Assembly: GCA_016871155.1 (NCBI GenBank)
Contig: VFZO01000011.1
Coordinates: 1 to 60,036, forward strand
From: Acidobacteriota bacterium
Lineage (GTDB): Bacteria; Acidobacteriota; Terriglobia; Bryobacterales; Bryobacteraceae
Direction: 5' to 3'
DNA length: 60,036 nt
In this document: one piece after another, positions 19,014 through 26,445 of the stretch
Layout of the letters: every line of letters starts with the position of its first letter
Position numbering within the stretch: the stretch's first letter is position 1
The notes under the pieces: generated by a model
Databases searched by the model: none
What the model was told of the DNA's origin: nothing
The model's input: the letters and a program-made list of their open reading frames with translations, nothing else
Translations under genes and position numbers: made by a program

Positions 19014-19862
19014 ATGCGGCTAATGCGCTTCGCCCTCGTCCTGTCTCTGCTCGGTCTCCACGCCGAACCGTTGGTCTTGAACGTGTGGCCCGCCAGCCCG
19101 GCTACCAACTCCGAAGTAACCGGGAAGGGCGCCGACGGCGAGTTCCGCACCCGCGCCGTCAACACGCCCACAATGACGGTCCACCTGCCCGATCCGGCCA
19201 GGGCCAACGGTACGGCGGTCATCATCTGCCCGGGTGGAGGCTATATGCATCTGGCTATCGACAAAGAGGGCCATGATGTCGCGAAGTTCTTAAATACGCA
19301 CGGCGTGGCCGGCATTGTTTTGAAGTACAGGACTATGCCTCCCAACATTACCGATGAGGAGCGCAAGCGGCTCCGCGCGGCCATGAACGCCCCCCTGGCC
19401 AACGCCACCGGATTCGCTAAGGATGTGGCGGACGACCTTCGCGAGGCGATCCGGCTCACTCAGGCGAACGCCTCGAAGTGGAACGTAGATCCGAACCGCA
19501 TCGGAGTCATGGGCTTCTCAGCCGGCGCGCACCTGATCCTGACCATCGCGCTGAATCCGAAGGAGGGATTGCGGCCCGCCTTCTTTGTTCCGGTCTATGG
19601 ACTCGTTCCCGAAGGCTCCAAGTTCCCCGCCGGAACCGGCCCTGTGTTTCTGGTTCATGCTCACGACGATCCAACCGTTCCCGTCAAAGCAGCGATTGGA
19701 ATGCAAGCCGCGCTCGCCGCCGCGAACATTCCCTTCGAGGCGCACATCTTTCGCGATGGCGGCCACGGCTTTGGAATTCGGAAGAAGGGTATCCCCGTCG
19801 ACCAGTGGCCGGAGCGGCTGCGGGATTGGCTGGGCGTCAACGGCTGGCTGGCGGGAAAGTAA
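19014..19862 (+). CDS. Secreted alpha/beta hydrolase (acetyl-esterase-like)
   Basis: 282 aa with an N-terminal signal peptide. Fold landmarks: 'AVIICPGGGYMHLAIDKEG' (oxyanion HGGG-like region), nucleophile elbow 'GVMGFSAGAHL' with S169, an acid in 'HAHDDPTVP' (about D219) and catalytic His in 'FRDGGHGFG' (H251). This pattern matches the exported xylan/pectin acetyl-esterase-like hydrolases often found with polysaccharide breakdown genes. Substrate is inferred only. It sits 3 nt before the TPR protein gene on the same strand. Confidence 0.85.
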   Translation: MRLMRFALVLSLLGLHAEPLVLNVWPASPATNSEVTGKGADGEFRTRAVNTPTMTVHLPDPARANGTAVIICPGGGYMHLAIDKEGHDVAKFLNTHGVAGIVLKYRTMPPNITDEERKRLRAAMNAPLANATGFAKDVADDLREAIRLTQANASKWNVDPNRIGVMGFSAGAHLILTIALNPKEGLRPAFFVPVYGLVPEGSKFPAGTGPVFLVHAHDDPTVPVKAAIGMQAALAAANIPFEAHIFRDGGHGFGIRKKGIPVDQWPERLRDWLGVNGWLAGK

Positions 19863-19865
19863 CGG

Positions 19866-21188
19866 ATGCGCCTGACTCTTGGGTTCGCATTCGCCTTGTG
19901 CGCCTTTGCGCAGGATACGGCCGCCTCGCTCTTGGAGCGGGCCCGGCAGCAGAAGCTGGAGAACGATTCCTTCGGCGAGCGGCGCACGCTCGTGAAAGTG
20001 CTGCAACTCGACCCGAAGCATTTCGACGCCCTTCTGCAACTGGGTAAAAACGTCCTGGACGCGGGTGACCCAGTCTCGGCCGAGCCGTTCTTGCTGCGTG
20101 CTTTGAACGAGAACGGCGAATCCGCCGAGACGCTGTTTCAGCTCGGGCGAATGAACGAGATGCGGCGGGAATCCGCAGAGGCCGAACGCCGTTACCTCGC
20201 CGCGATCGCCGCCGGTCCGAAGCATGTGGAGGCGCACGTAGCGCTGGGCAAGCTCTATGGCGCCTTGCAGCGAAATGAGGAAGCCGCGAAGATCCTGGAC
20301 AGGGCCTTGGCCCTTGCACCAGCCGATGCCTCCGCTCTCTCGGCGGCGGGAATTGCCGCCGACCGGCTTGGCGACCCCCGGCGCGCGCTGGCGCTCTTCC
20401 GCAGAGCTGTCGAGGCAAAGCCGGAAGACGCTGCGATTCGCGCCACCAGCGGCTACGGGTGCCTGGGCGTCTACGATCTCGAGTGCGGCTTGAAAGCTTT
20501 GAATGAGGCGAGTCAAATGGCTCCGGAAGACGCGACGTATCATTTTCACCGTGCCCGGATTCTTTACCTGCTTGGGCGCCCCGCGGAGGCCGAGCCCGCC
20601 GCCGCGGAAGCGCTCAAACGCAATCCACGGTACGCATTCGCACTGTTTCTTGGCGCGTTGATCGCGCGCGAGTTGAACAAGCCGGCCGGGCAGCGCGAGT
20701 TGCTGGAACGTTATATGGACATCTCCGCCACGGAGGCCGCTGGGTTCCTGCTGCTGGCCGAGGCTTACGAAGCCGAGGGCAACCTTCTGAAAGCGGCCGA
20801 CAACTGGGGCTTGGCCGCGTCGGCCAAGACCGAGTATGGTTTCACCTACGGCAACCTGGCGAAGTATCACGCGGCGAGCAATCCCTCGATGGCGAAGTAC
20901 TACGCCGATCGCTACGCCCTGTACCGAAAGGCCGCGCAGGCCCCGGAAGAAAGTGACATGACCTTCTACATGGGCAAAGTAGCGGCGCTGATGGGGGATT
21001 GGCCCACCGCGGTCCGCCGCCTCCGCGCGGCCGCCAAGGCGTGCGGCAAATGCCGCTCGGCGGCCTACATCCCGAAAGAACTCGGAATGGCGCTGGCCAA
21101 CACCGGCAAGCGAACCGAAGCGTTGGCGGTGCTGAGAACCGCGCCCCCGGACGCCGAAGTGCGCAAGGCCATAAGTGTGCTGGAATAG
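19866..21188 (+). CDS. Secreted TPR-repeat protein
   Basis: 440 aa with a signal peptide (MRLTLGFAFALCAFAQ) and tandem helical TPR units over most of its length, for example 'HFDALLQLGKNVLDAGDPVSAEPFLLRAL', 'HVEAHVALGKLYGALQRNEEAAKILDRAL' and 'TYHFHRARILYLLGRPAEAEPAAAEAL'. No catalytic motif is visible. It probably scaffolds protein contacts in the periplasm. Gaps of 3 nt upstream and 5 nt downstream place it in a run with the hydrolase and the dimethylformamidase-like gene. A second open frame of 657 aa on the opposite strand is a codon-bias shadow. Confidence 0.85.
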   Translation: MRLTLGFAFALCAFAQDTAASLLERARQQKLENDSFGERRTLVKVLQLDPKHFDALLQLGKNVLDAGDPVSAEPFLLRALNENGESAETLFQLGRMNEMRRESAEAERRYLAAIAAGPKHVEAHVALGKLYGALQRNEEAAKILDRALALAPADASALSAAGIAADRLGDPRRALALFRRAVEAKPEDAAIRATSGYGCLGVYDLECGLKALNEASQMAPEDATYHFHRARILYLLGRPAEAEPAAAEALKRNPRYAFALFLGALIARELNKPAGQRELLERYMDISATEAAGFLLLAEAYEAEGNLLKAADNWGLAASAKTEYGFTYGNLAKYHAASNPSMAKYYADRYALYRKAAQAPEESDMTFYMGKVAALMGDWPTAVRRLRAAAKACGKCRSAAYIPKELGMALANTGKRTEALAVLRTAPPDAEVRKAISVLE

Positions 21189-21193
21189 CGGGC

Positions 21194-22633
21194 ATGCGCC
21201 GGCGTGAACTGTTACAAGCGGTGCCCGCTTTTGCGCTCTCGAAGGAGAATCGGAAAGCCGGCTCCACGAATTGGCAATTGAACAGGGTCTGGCCCAATCA
21301 GGGTAAGGGCTTTCGTTCCGCCTGGGTGGAGGGCTACGTGTCGCACCAGAGCGTCGAAGCCGGCGGCACGCTTTCGTTTTTCGTCTCCACCAATCCGGCG
21401 CGGAAAGTGACGATCGAGATCTTCCGCATGGGCTACTACGGGGGTGCCGGTGCGCGGCTCTATGCCACGCTCGGGCCGCTGGCCGCGCCAACCCAGCCGG
21501 ATCCGCCCGTCGGCCCGGGCCGTTTGCGCGAATGCGCCTGGACGCCGGTTACGGAGCTCAAGATCCCGGATGACTGGCCTTCCGGAGTCTACCTGGGCAA
21601 AATGACTCGCGTTCCGGAGGCGCGCCACGAACACGCCTGGCAGAGCTACGTCGTCTTCGTCGTGCGTGATCGCCGCAAGGCCGACGTGTTGTTTCAGTGC
21701 AGCGACAACACGTGGGCGGCCTATAACCGCTGGCCGGACGACTACTCGATGTACACCGACCCGCGCCACTCCTGGGCCCCAAGCGTCGCCGCGTCTTTTG
21801 ACCGTCCCTATGCCAAGTACGCCCAAATCTACGAGCATCCGCTCTCGATCGGCTCCGGTGAGTTCCTCCTCTGGGAGTTCCCGCTGGCCTATTGGCTGGA
21901 GGCCAACGGCTACGACGTCACCTACACGTCGAACTCGGACATGCTGGACCCCGCGCAGTTCACCCGGGCGAAAGTGTTCCTAAGCGTCGGGCACGACGAA
22001 TACTGGGACCTTCGCCAATACCAGGCGGCCATGGAATCCATCCGCCAGGGCGTGACGCATCTTTATTTGAGCGGCAACGCGGTCATGGGCGTAACGCCGT
22101 TCCGGCCCTCGGCCAGCGGACGTCCGAACCGGATCATCAGCCGGGAGGGCGTCTACGGCGGTGTCTATGGCGGCCTCGACGAATTCTTCAAGTACCCGTT
22201 TCCAACGGAGGGTCCCAAGGCGAACCTGCTCATGGGTGCGCACTCGGTCTACCCGTTCAACGGCGGAGGCGATTGGATTGTCGTGAAACCGGAGCATTGG
22301 GCGTTTCAGGGCACCGGCATGAAGAAAGGCGACTCAATTGAAGGACTAGTCGGCTGGGAATTTCACGGCGACCCCGCACCCATCCCCGGCCTGGAGATCC
22401 TCGCCGAAGGCGACGCGCTCTCCGGCGGCCGGAAGCCGTCGCACTGGACGGCCACCATCTATCCCGGACCGAAGAAGAACTTCGTCTTCAATGCGGCCAC
22501 CATCTGGTGGGCGCAAGGGCTCTCGTCGCCGCCCGGCCACATGCTCCCGTGGTCTCACTGGGTGCGCCCTTCGGGTCCCGACCCGCGGGTGCAGAAGATA
22601 ACGCGGAATCTTCTGGCGAAGGCACTCGGATAA
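21194..22633 (+). CDS. Exported protein related to N,N-dimethylformamidase beta subunit C-terminal domain
   Basis: 479 aa from the ATG at 21194; the longer open frame upstream overlaps the TPR gene. The leader MRRRELLQAVPAFALS is Tat-like. Segments typical of this family follow: 'EGYVSHQSVEAGGTLSFFVSTN', 'IEIFRMGYYGGAGARL', 'FQCSDNTWAAYNRWPDDYSMY', 'YDVTYTSNSDMLDPAQF', 'KVFLSVGHDEYWD' and a late 'FVFNAATIWWAQGLSSPPGH'. In true dimethylformamidase this region belongs to the large subunit. Here no small subunit is encoded nearby, so the actual reaction is unknown. The neighbouring secreted hydrolase and CBM9-like genes suggest breakdown of an external substrate. Confidence 0.8.
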   Translation: MRRRELLQAVPAFALSKENRKAGSTNWQLNRVWPNQGKGFRSAWVEGYVSHQSVEAGGTLSFFVSTNPARKVTIEIFRMGYYGGAGARLYATLGPLAAPTQPDPPVGPGRLRECAWTPVTELKIPDDWPSGVYLGKMTRVPEARHEHAWQSYVVFVVRDRRKADVLFQCSDNTWAAYNRWPDDYSMYTDPRHSWAPSVAASFDRPYAKYAQIYEHPLSIGSGEFLLWEFPLAYWLEANGYDVTYTSNSDMLDPAQFTRAKVFLSVGHDEYWDLRQYQAAMESIRQGVTHLYLSGNAVMGVTPFRPSASGRPNRIISREGVYGGVYGGLDEFFKYPFPTEGPKANLLMGAHSVYPFNGGGDWIVVKPEHWAFQGTGMKKGDSIEGLVGWEFHGDPAPIPGLEILAEGDALSGGRKPSHWTATIYPGPKKNFVFNAATIWWAQGLSSPPGHMLPWSHWVRPSGPDPRVQKITRNLLAKALG

Positions 22634-22651
22634 GCGGGGTACTCTGGTCCA

Positions 22652-23326
22652 ATGAAGCTCCTTGCGGTGATGATGCTGTACCTCCCGATGCACGCTCAAA
22701 TGGTCAGCCAGCGGGTGGCGGCGGATTTTGCCCTTGCGGCGAAAACTTCGAAATCGCATTGGAAGCGGGCCACGCCGGTGAGAATCGCCACAGATCGCTT
22801 CGGAAAGCCGCTCACCTCCGGTCAAACCGAGGTGCGCAGCGTCTGGACCTCCACCCACCTCTACTTTCTGTTTCGCGCTCCCTTTGAGCGGCAGCACCTG
22901 CGCCCCGCCGCATCCCGAAAGGAGGAAACCTGGGGTCTGTGGGACTACGATGTCGTCGAGGTGTTCATCGGCCACGACCTCGACAACATCCAACGCTACA
23001 AGGAGTTTGAGGTCTCGCCTCAAAACGAGTGGGTGGACCTCGATGTCGACCGCGCCCGCAAGGGCAAGGAAGTGGATTGGCTGTGGAATTCGAACTTCAA
23101 GTTTCTTTCTCGGGTTGACACGCGGCGAAAAGTCTGGCTCTGCGAAATGGCTATTCCCTGGACTGCCATCGAAGCGCGGCCGGTGCGCGCCGGCAATGAA
23201 CTGCGTTTGAACCTCTACCGCATCGAGGGCCCGCCGCCGGACCGCAAATACATGACCTGGCGGCCCGTCAACTCGCCCTCCTTCCACACGCCGGAAGCCT
23301 TCGGACGGATTCGCTTAGCTGAATAG
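22652..23326 (+). CDS. Secreted CBM9-like carbohydrate-binding protein
   Basis: 224 aa with a short signal peptide (MKLLAVMMLYLPMHAQ). The body matches the carbohydrate-binding family 9-like fold: 'TEVRSVWTSTHLYFLFRAPF', 'LWDYDVVEVFIGHDLDNIQRYKEFEVSPQNEWVDLDVD', 'LCEMAIPWTAI' and 'ELRLNLYRIEG'. The module stands alone without an enzyme domain, which is common among acidobacterial secreted proteins. It follows the dimethylformamidase-like gene by 18 nt and overlaps the 3' end of the convergent amidohydrolase gene by 12 nt. Confidence 0.85.
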   Translation: MKLLAVMMLYLPMHAQMVSQRVAADFALAAKTSKSHWKRATPVRIATDRFGKPLTSGQTEVRSVWTSTHLYFLFRAPFERQHLRPAASRKEETWGLWDYDVVEVFIGHDLDNIQRYKEFEVSPQNEWVDLDVDRARKGKEVDWLWNSNFKFLSRVDTRRKVWLCEMAIPWTAIEARPVRAGNELRLNLYRIEGPPPDRKYMTWRPVNSPSFHTPEAFGRIRLAE

Positions 23327-24565
23327 CCGGCCTTCCTTCATCACCCCGCCCTGCAGCACGCCCAGAATGTTGCGGCGGTCTTCGAGAAGCGAAATGTCCT
23401 GCACCGCGTCGCCGTCGACGATCAATACATCGGCCAGCTTGCCTGCGGTGAGCGTTCCGATTTCGTGTCCGCGGCCCATGATCTCCGCCCCGTTCTTGGT
23501 CGCGCACCGGATGACGTCCAGCGGCGAAAAGCCCACATAGTTGACGAAGAAGGTGAGCTCCTTGGCATAGGTGCCGTGCGGCGTCCACGCGAAACCATAA
23601 TCGCCCCCCATACCCAGCCGCCCGCCCGCTTTCAGAATCCGCCGCGCGCTCTCCGCACCGGCCTCCAGCGTCTCCTGGTGGCCGTCGATCACGCGCTGCG
23701 ACATGCCCCACTGCTTTCCGTATTCGACACTGGCCCACTCAAATTGCAGGGCGGGGACCACCGGCACATCGCGCTGCAGCAGCAGGTCCAGGGCCTCGTC
23801 GTCCAGAAACGTCGCATGTTCAATTGCGTCGTAACCCGCGCGCAGCGCGTTCTTGATGCCCTCGGTGGCCCGGCAGTGGCCGGTGACCTTCATGTTATGG
23901 TTGTGCGCGGTCGCAACCACCGCGTGCATCTCCTCAAACGTCATGCAGAGCGTGTGGTGGTCGTTGGTGTCGGGCGCCGCGGCGTCGCCGGTCGGATACG
24001 TCTTCACCCATTCCACGCCGTCCTTAACCAGTTTCCGGACGGCGGCCCGCGCTTCGTTGGGACCGTTGACGAGCAGGATGAGACCTTCCATGCCGATGCG
24101 GCGGAAGTCGGGATTCCAGTCCATCAGGCCGCCCACGCCGCAGATCTCGCGTCCGCTCGCTGCCAGGCGCGGTCCCCCGGTTACGCCCTCCTGAATCGCC
24201 CGCTTCAGCCACACGTCGATGTTGAACAGGCTGCCTCCGCTGCGCGCGGCCGTATAGCCGCACTGCAGCGCCAGCCGGGCGTTGGCCGCCGCCAGCAGCG
24301 TCACGTACTCGACGGGGTACTTGATATCCAGGTCTTCCAGATTCGCGACATTGAAGTAGGTGGGGTGATAGTGCGCTTCCACCAGACCGGGAAGGATCGT
24401 GCCGCCGCCTGCGTCGATCGTCCGCGCCTCCCCGGCGGGCGGCGCGGCCCCGGCCGGGCCCGCGTAGGTGATACGGTCGCCGTCGATCACAACCGCGGCG
24501 TCCGGAACACCCGGCGTTCCGTTGCCGTCGATCAAAGTTCCATTGCGGATGACAATGCTGGGCAT
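23315..24565 (-). CDS. Amidohydrolase (imidazolonepropionase/prolidase-like)
   Basis: 416 aa metal-dependent hydrolase. The composite fold is visible: N-terminal beta part 'IVIRNGTLIDGNGTPGVPDAAVVIDGDRI', then the metal motif HxH as 'LVEAHYHPTYFN', further ligands in 'MKVTGHCRATEGIKNALRAGYDAIEHATFLDDEAL', and the late Asp in 'LGMGGDYGFAWTPHGT', closing with 'EIGTLTAGKLADVLIVDGD'. Relatives hydrolyse Xaa-Pro or other amide substrates, and this one cannot be assigned further. No signal peptide, so cytoplasmic. It is divergent from the TIM-barrel gene with only 29 nt between starts. Confidence 0.88.
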   Translation of the reverse strand: MPSIVIRNGTLIDGNGTPGVPDAAVVIDGDRITYAGPAGAAPPAGEARTIDAGGGTILPGLVEAHYHPTYFNVANLEDLDIKYPVEYVTLLAAANARLALQCGYTAARSGGSLFNIDVWLKRAIQEGVTGGPRLAASGREICGVGGLMDWNPDFRRIGMEGLILLVNGPNEARAAVRKLVKDGVEWVKTYPTGDAAAPDTNDHHTLCMTFEEMHAVVATAHNHNMKVTGHCRATEGIKNALRAGYDAIEHATFLDDEALDLLLQRDVPVVPALQFEWASVEYGKQWGMSQRVIDGHQETLEAGAESARRILKAGGRLGMGGDYGFAWTPHGTYAKELTFFVNYVGFSPLDVIRCATKNGAEIMGRGHEIGTLTAGKLADVLIVDGDAVQDISLLEDRRNILGVLQGGVMKEGRLFS

Positions 24566-24594
24566 CCGGCTATTGTATTGTCGTTGGAGGCACT

Positions 24595-25434
24595 ATGAAG
24601 CGAAGCACGTTTTTACTGGGCGCCGGCGCGGCGGTTTGGGCGAAACCCCCGGCTCTGTTCCGGATGGAAAACCTGGTGGCTTGGTGCATCGTTCCGTTCG
24701 ACGCCAGGCAGCGCGGTCCGGAAGCGCGGGCGGCCATGCTGGCGCGGCTTGGGTTCAAGAAGTTCGTCTACGATTGGCGCGACAAAGACATCCCGTTCTT
24801 TGACGCGGAGATCGACGCGCTTCAAAAACACGGCATCCACTTGCAAGGCTTCTGGACGCCGTTTCCGGCCAGCGCCGGGAGGCCGGGCCAACTGCCCAAA
24901 ATCTTCGACCTGCTGAAGCGCCGCCGTTTGAAGACAGAACTCTGGCTATCGCCGGGTTTCGCCAAGGGTTTCGAATTGGAGCCCGAGGCCGAAAAAATTC
25001 GGACCGCGGCCGATGCCGTGCTCCGCGTCGCCCGTCAAGCGGCGGAATTGGATTGCAACGTGGGTCTCTACAACCACGGCGGCTGGTTCGGCGAACCGGA
25101 AAATCAGCTGGAGGTTCTGGAACAGATTCGTATGAAGAACGCGGGCATCGTCTACAACTTCCATCACGGGCACGACCATGTGCCGCGCTTTCCGTCCATG
25201 TTCGAACGCATGAAGTCCCGCCTGCTGGCTGTCAACCTCAATGGCATGAGGCAGGGCACGAAGATTCTACCGCTCGGCGAGGGCAACCTGGAGCTCGAGA
25301 TGCTGCGAACGCTGATCAAAAGCGGGTATAAAGGACCCATCGGAATCCTCGGCCATCGAAACGAGATCGATGCCGAGGAAGCGCTCAGGCTGAATCTCGA
25401 AGGCTTGCGGACGCTATCCGCGCGCCTGGGCTAA
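24595..25434 (+). CDS. Xylose-isomerase-like TIM-barrel protein, exported
   Basis: 279 aa with a leader MKRSTFLLGAGAAVWA and GGAGG just before the ATG. The body has the AP-endonuclease-2/sugar-isomerase TIM-barrel pattern: 'MLARLGFKKFVYDW', 'VARQAAELDCNVGLYNHGGWFGEPENQLEVLEQI', 'GIVYNFHHGHDH', 'LLAVNLNGM' and 'GYKGPIGILGHRNEIDAEEAL'. The His/Glu/Asp residues in these strands fit a divalent-metal site. Function is probably an epimerase or isomerase of a sugar derivative; substrate unknown. Its last 21 nt overlap the convergent VTT-protein gene. Confidence 0.85.
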   Translation: MKRSTFLLGAGAAVWAKPPALFRMENLVAWCIVPFDARQRGPEARAAMLARLGFKKFVYDWRDKDIPFFDAEIDALQKHGIHLQGFWTPFPASAGRPGQLPKIFDLLKRRRLKTELWLSPGFAKGFELEPEAEKIRTAADAVLRVARQAAELDCNVGLYNHGGWFGEPENQLEVLEQIRMKNAGIVYNFHHGHDHVPRFPSMFERMKSRLLAVNLNGMRQGTKILPLGEGNLELEMLRTLIKSGYKGPIGILGHRNEIDAEEALRLNLEGLRTLSARLG

Positions 25435-26133
25435 GCGCCGGGCGTCCACGAACTTCACCGCGCCCAAAAGAAGAAGGAACACGCCGGCGAGTACGCCGCC
25501 AATGTGCCAGGCATGGGCCTTGAGGTAACCGGCCGCGTTTTCACCCAGATGCGCCCCAAGGTAGGCCAGTGCGGCGTAGCGCGGCAGCCGGGCGGCCAGC
25601 ACCGTGGCGAAAAACGCCAGGGGCCGGACTCCCAGCGCACCGGCGCAGATCACGAACAGCTTCATCGGCATCGGAATCGGCGAAAGCGCGCTGATGAAGA
25701 CCGACAGCAGGCCATAGTGTTGGAACCAATCGCGCGCTCGCTGCCCCCGCACGGTGACGGTATGCCGCGCCAGATACGCTTCGCCGCCTTTTCGGGAGAG
25801 CCAGTAAAGGAACATGCTGCCGGCCAGTGAGCCGGCCACGGCAAGCACGGCGCAAAGGACGGCCTGCCCGGGCGACTTGGCGGCAAGCAGCATCAGCATC
25901 GCATCCACGGCGGCGGGAATCGGCACCCCCGCGGAGTCCGTCGCGGCCAGAATTAGCAGGCCCGGAGGCCCCCAGGCGACGATAGTATCGACAAAACGGC
26001 GCAAGTTCTGATTGTAGCTTGCCAGTGCATCCGGGCCCGCCACTTGCCTGCGCAAAATACCCGAAACCGCGAAAATCGCGCCGGCCCGGCTCATGGTTGC
26101 GTCAACAAGGGCTTGTTCTGGAAGAGCGTTCAC
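25414..26133 (-). CDS. VTT/DedA-like membrane protein
   Basis: 239 aa with about five hydrophobic segments: 'PGLLILAATDSAGVPIPAAVDAMLMLLA', 'AVLCAVLAVAGSLAGSMFLYWLS', 'LLSVFISALSPIPMPMKLFVICAGALGV', 'LAFFATVLAARLPRYAALAYLG' and 'IGGVLAGVFLLLLGAVKFV'. The amphipathic re-entrant segments around 'GVPIPA' and 'SPIPMPMK' are characteristic of the VTT/SNARE-associated family (DedA, YqaA), thought to act as lipid scramblases or ion-coupled transporters. The first 13 codons before MSRAG may not be translated. Confidence 0.85.
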   Translation of the reverse strand: MNALPEQALVDATMSRAGAIFAVSGILRRQVAGPDALASYNQNLRRFVDTIVAWGPPGLLILAATDSAGVPIPAAVDAMLMLLAAKSPGQAVLCAVLAVAGSLAGSMFLYWLSRKGGEAYLARHTVTVRGQRARDWFQHYGLLSVFISALSPIPMPMKLFVICAGALGVRPLAFFATVLAARLPRYAALAYLGAHLGENAAGYLKAHAWHIGGVLAGVFLLLLGAVKFVDARRLAQARG

Positions 26134-26445
26134 CGAACTTCGAAAAAAACTTAGTCAATCTCTTCAGTCACTTCCAGCCATCCAGGCCCAGAAAACACCA
26201 AATAGCCTTGTGCGCGCCTGTATGATGAGGGCGTGGAGCGCAAGGCGCCCACGCGAGAAGTCCCGTCCGTAAACCGGGGCTTGTTTTTTGCGGAAGGTCC
26301 CAACTCGCGGGAAAGTTGGTCCACTTCCTCAACGACATACCAACAAGCTAAGAAAGTGACGGAGGGTCCCAGCCACGCGGCGACTCCTTCCATCCGGTCC
26401 GGAACAAAGACCCTATACTGAAGAGAACAACCGAAGGGAGTCGTT
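26134..26445. other. Upstream region of the Oar-like TonB receptor gene
   Basis: 312 nt between divergent genes with no supportable gene. It holds a TATACT -10 box (26414-26419) and an AAGGGA SD (26434-26439). A short inverted repeat CCCAACT-CGCGGGA-AAGTTGG lies near 26308. Its role is unknown. A 154-aa minus-strand open frame across the region has no family features. Confidence 0.4.
26414..26439 (+). promoter_or_regulatory. Putative -10 box and Shine-Dalgarno of the TonB receptor gene
   Basis: TATACT lies at 26414-26419, 32 bp before the ATG, and AAGGGA lies at 26434-26439 with 6-nt spacing. No convincing -35 is seen 17 bp upstream (CATCCG). The same TATACT followed by (g)AAGAG recurs before the TPR gene at 59598. 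Confidence 0.4.

Noticed and set aside
19518..21491. 657-codon open frame on the minus strand
   Set aside because: It lies opposite three well-supported plus-strand genes, has no family features and a composition (Arg/Gly/Ala rich) typical of GC-rich shadows.
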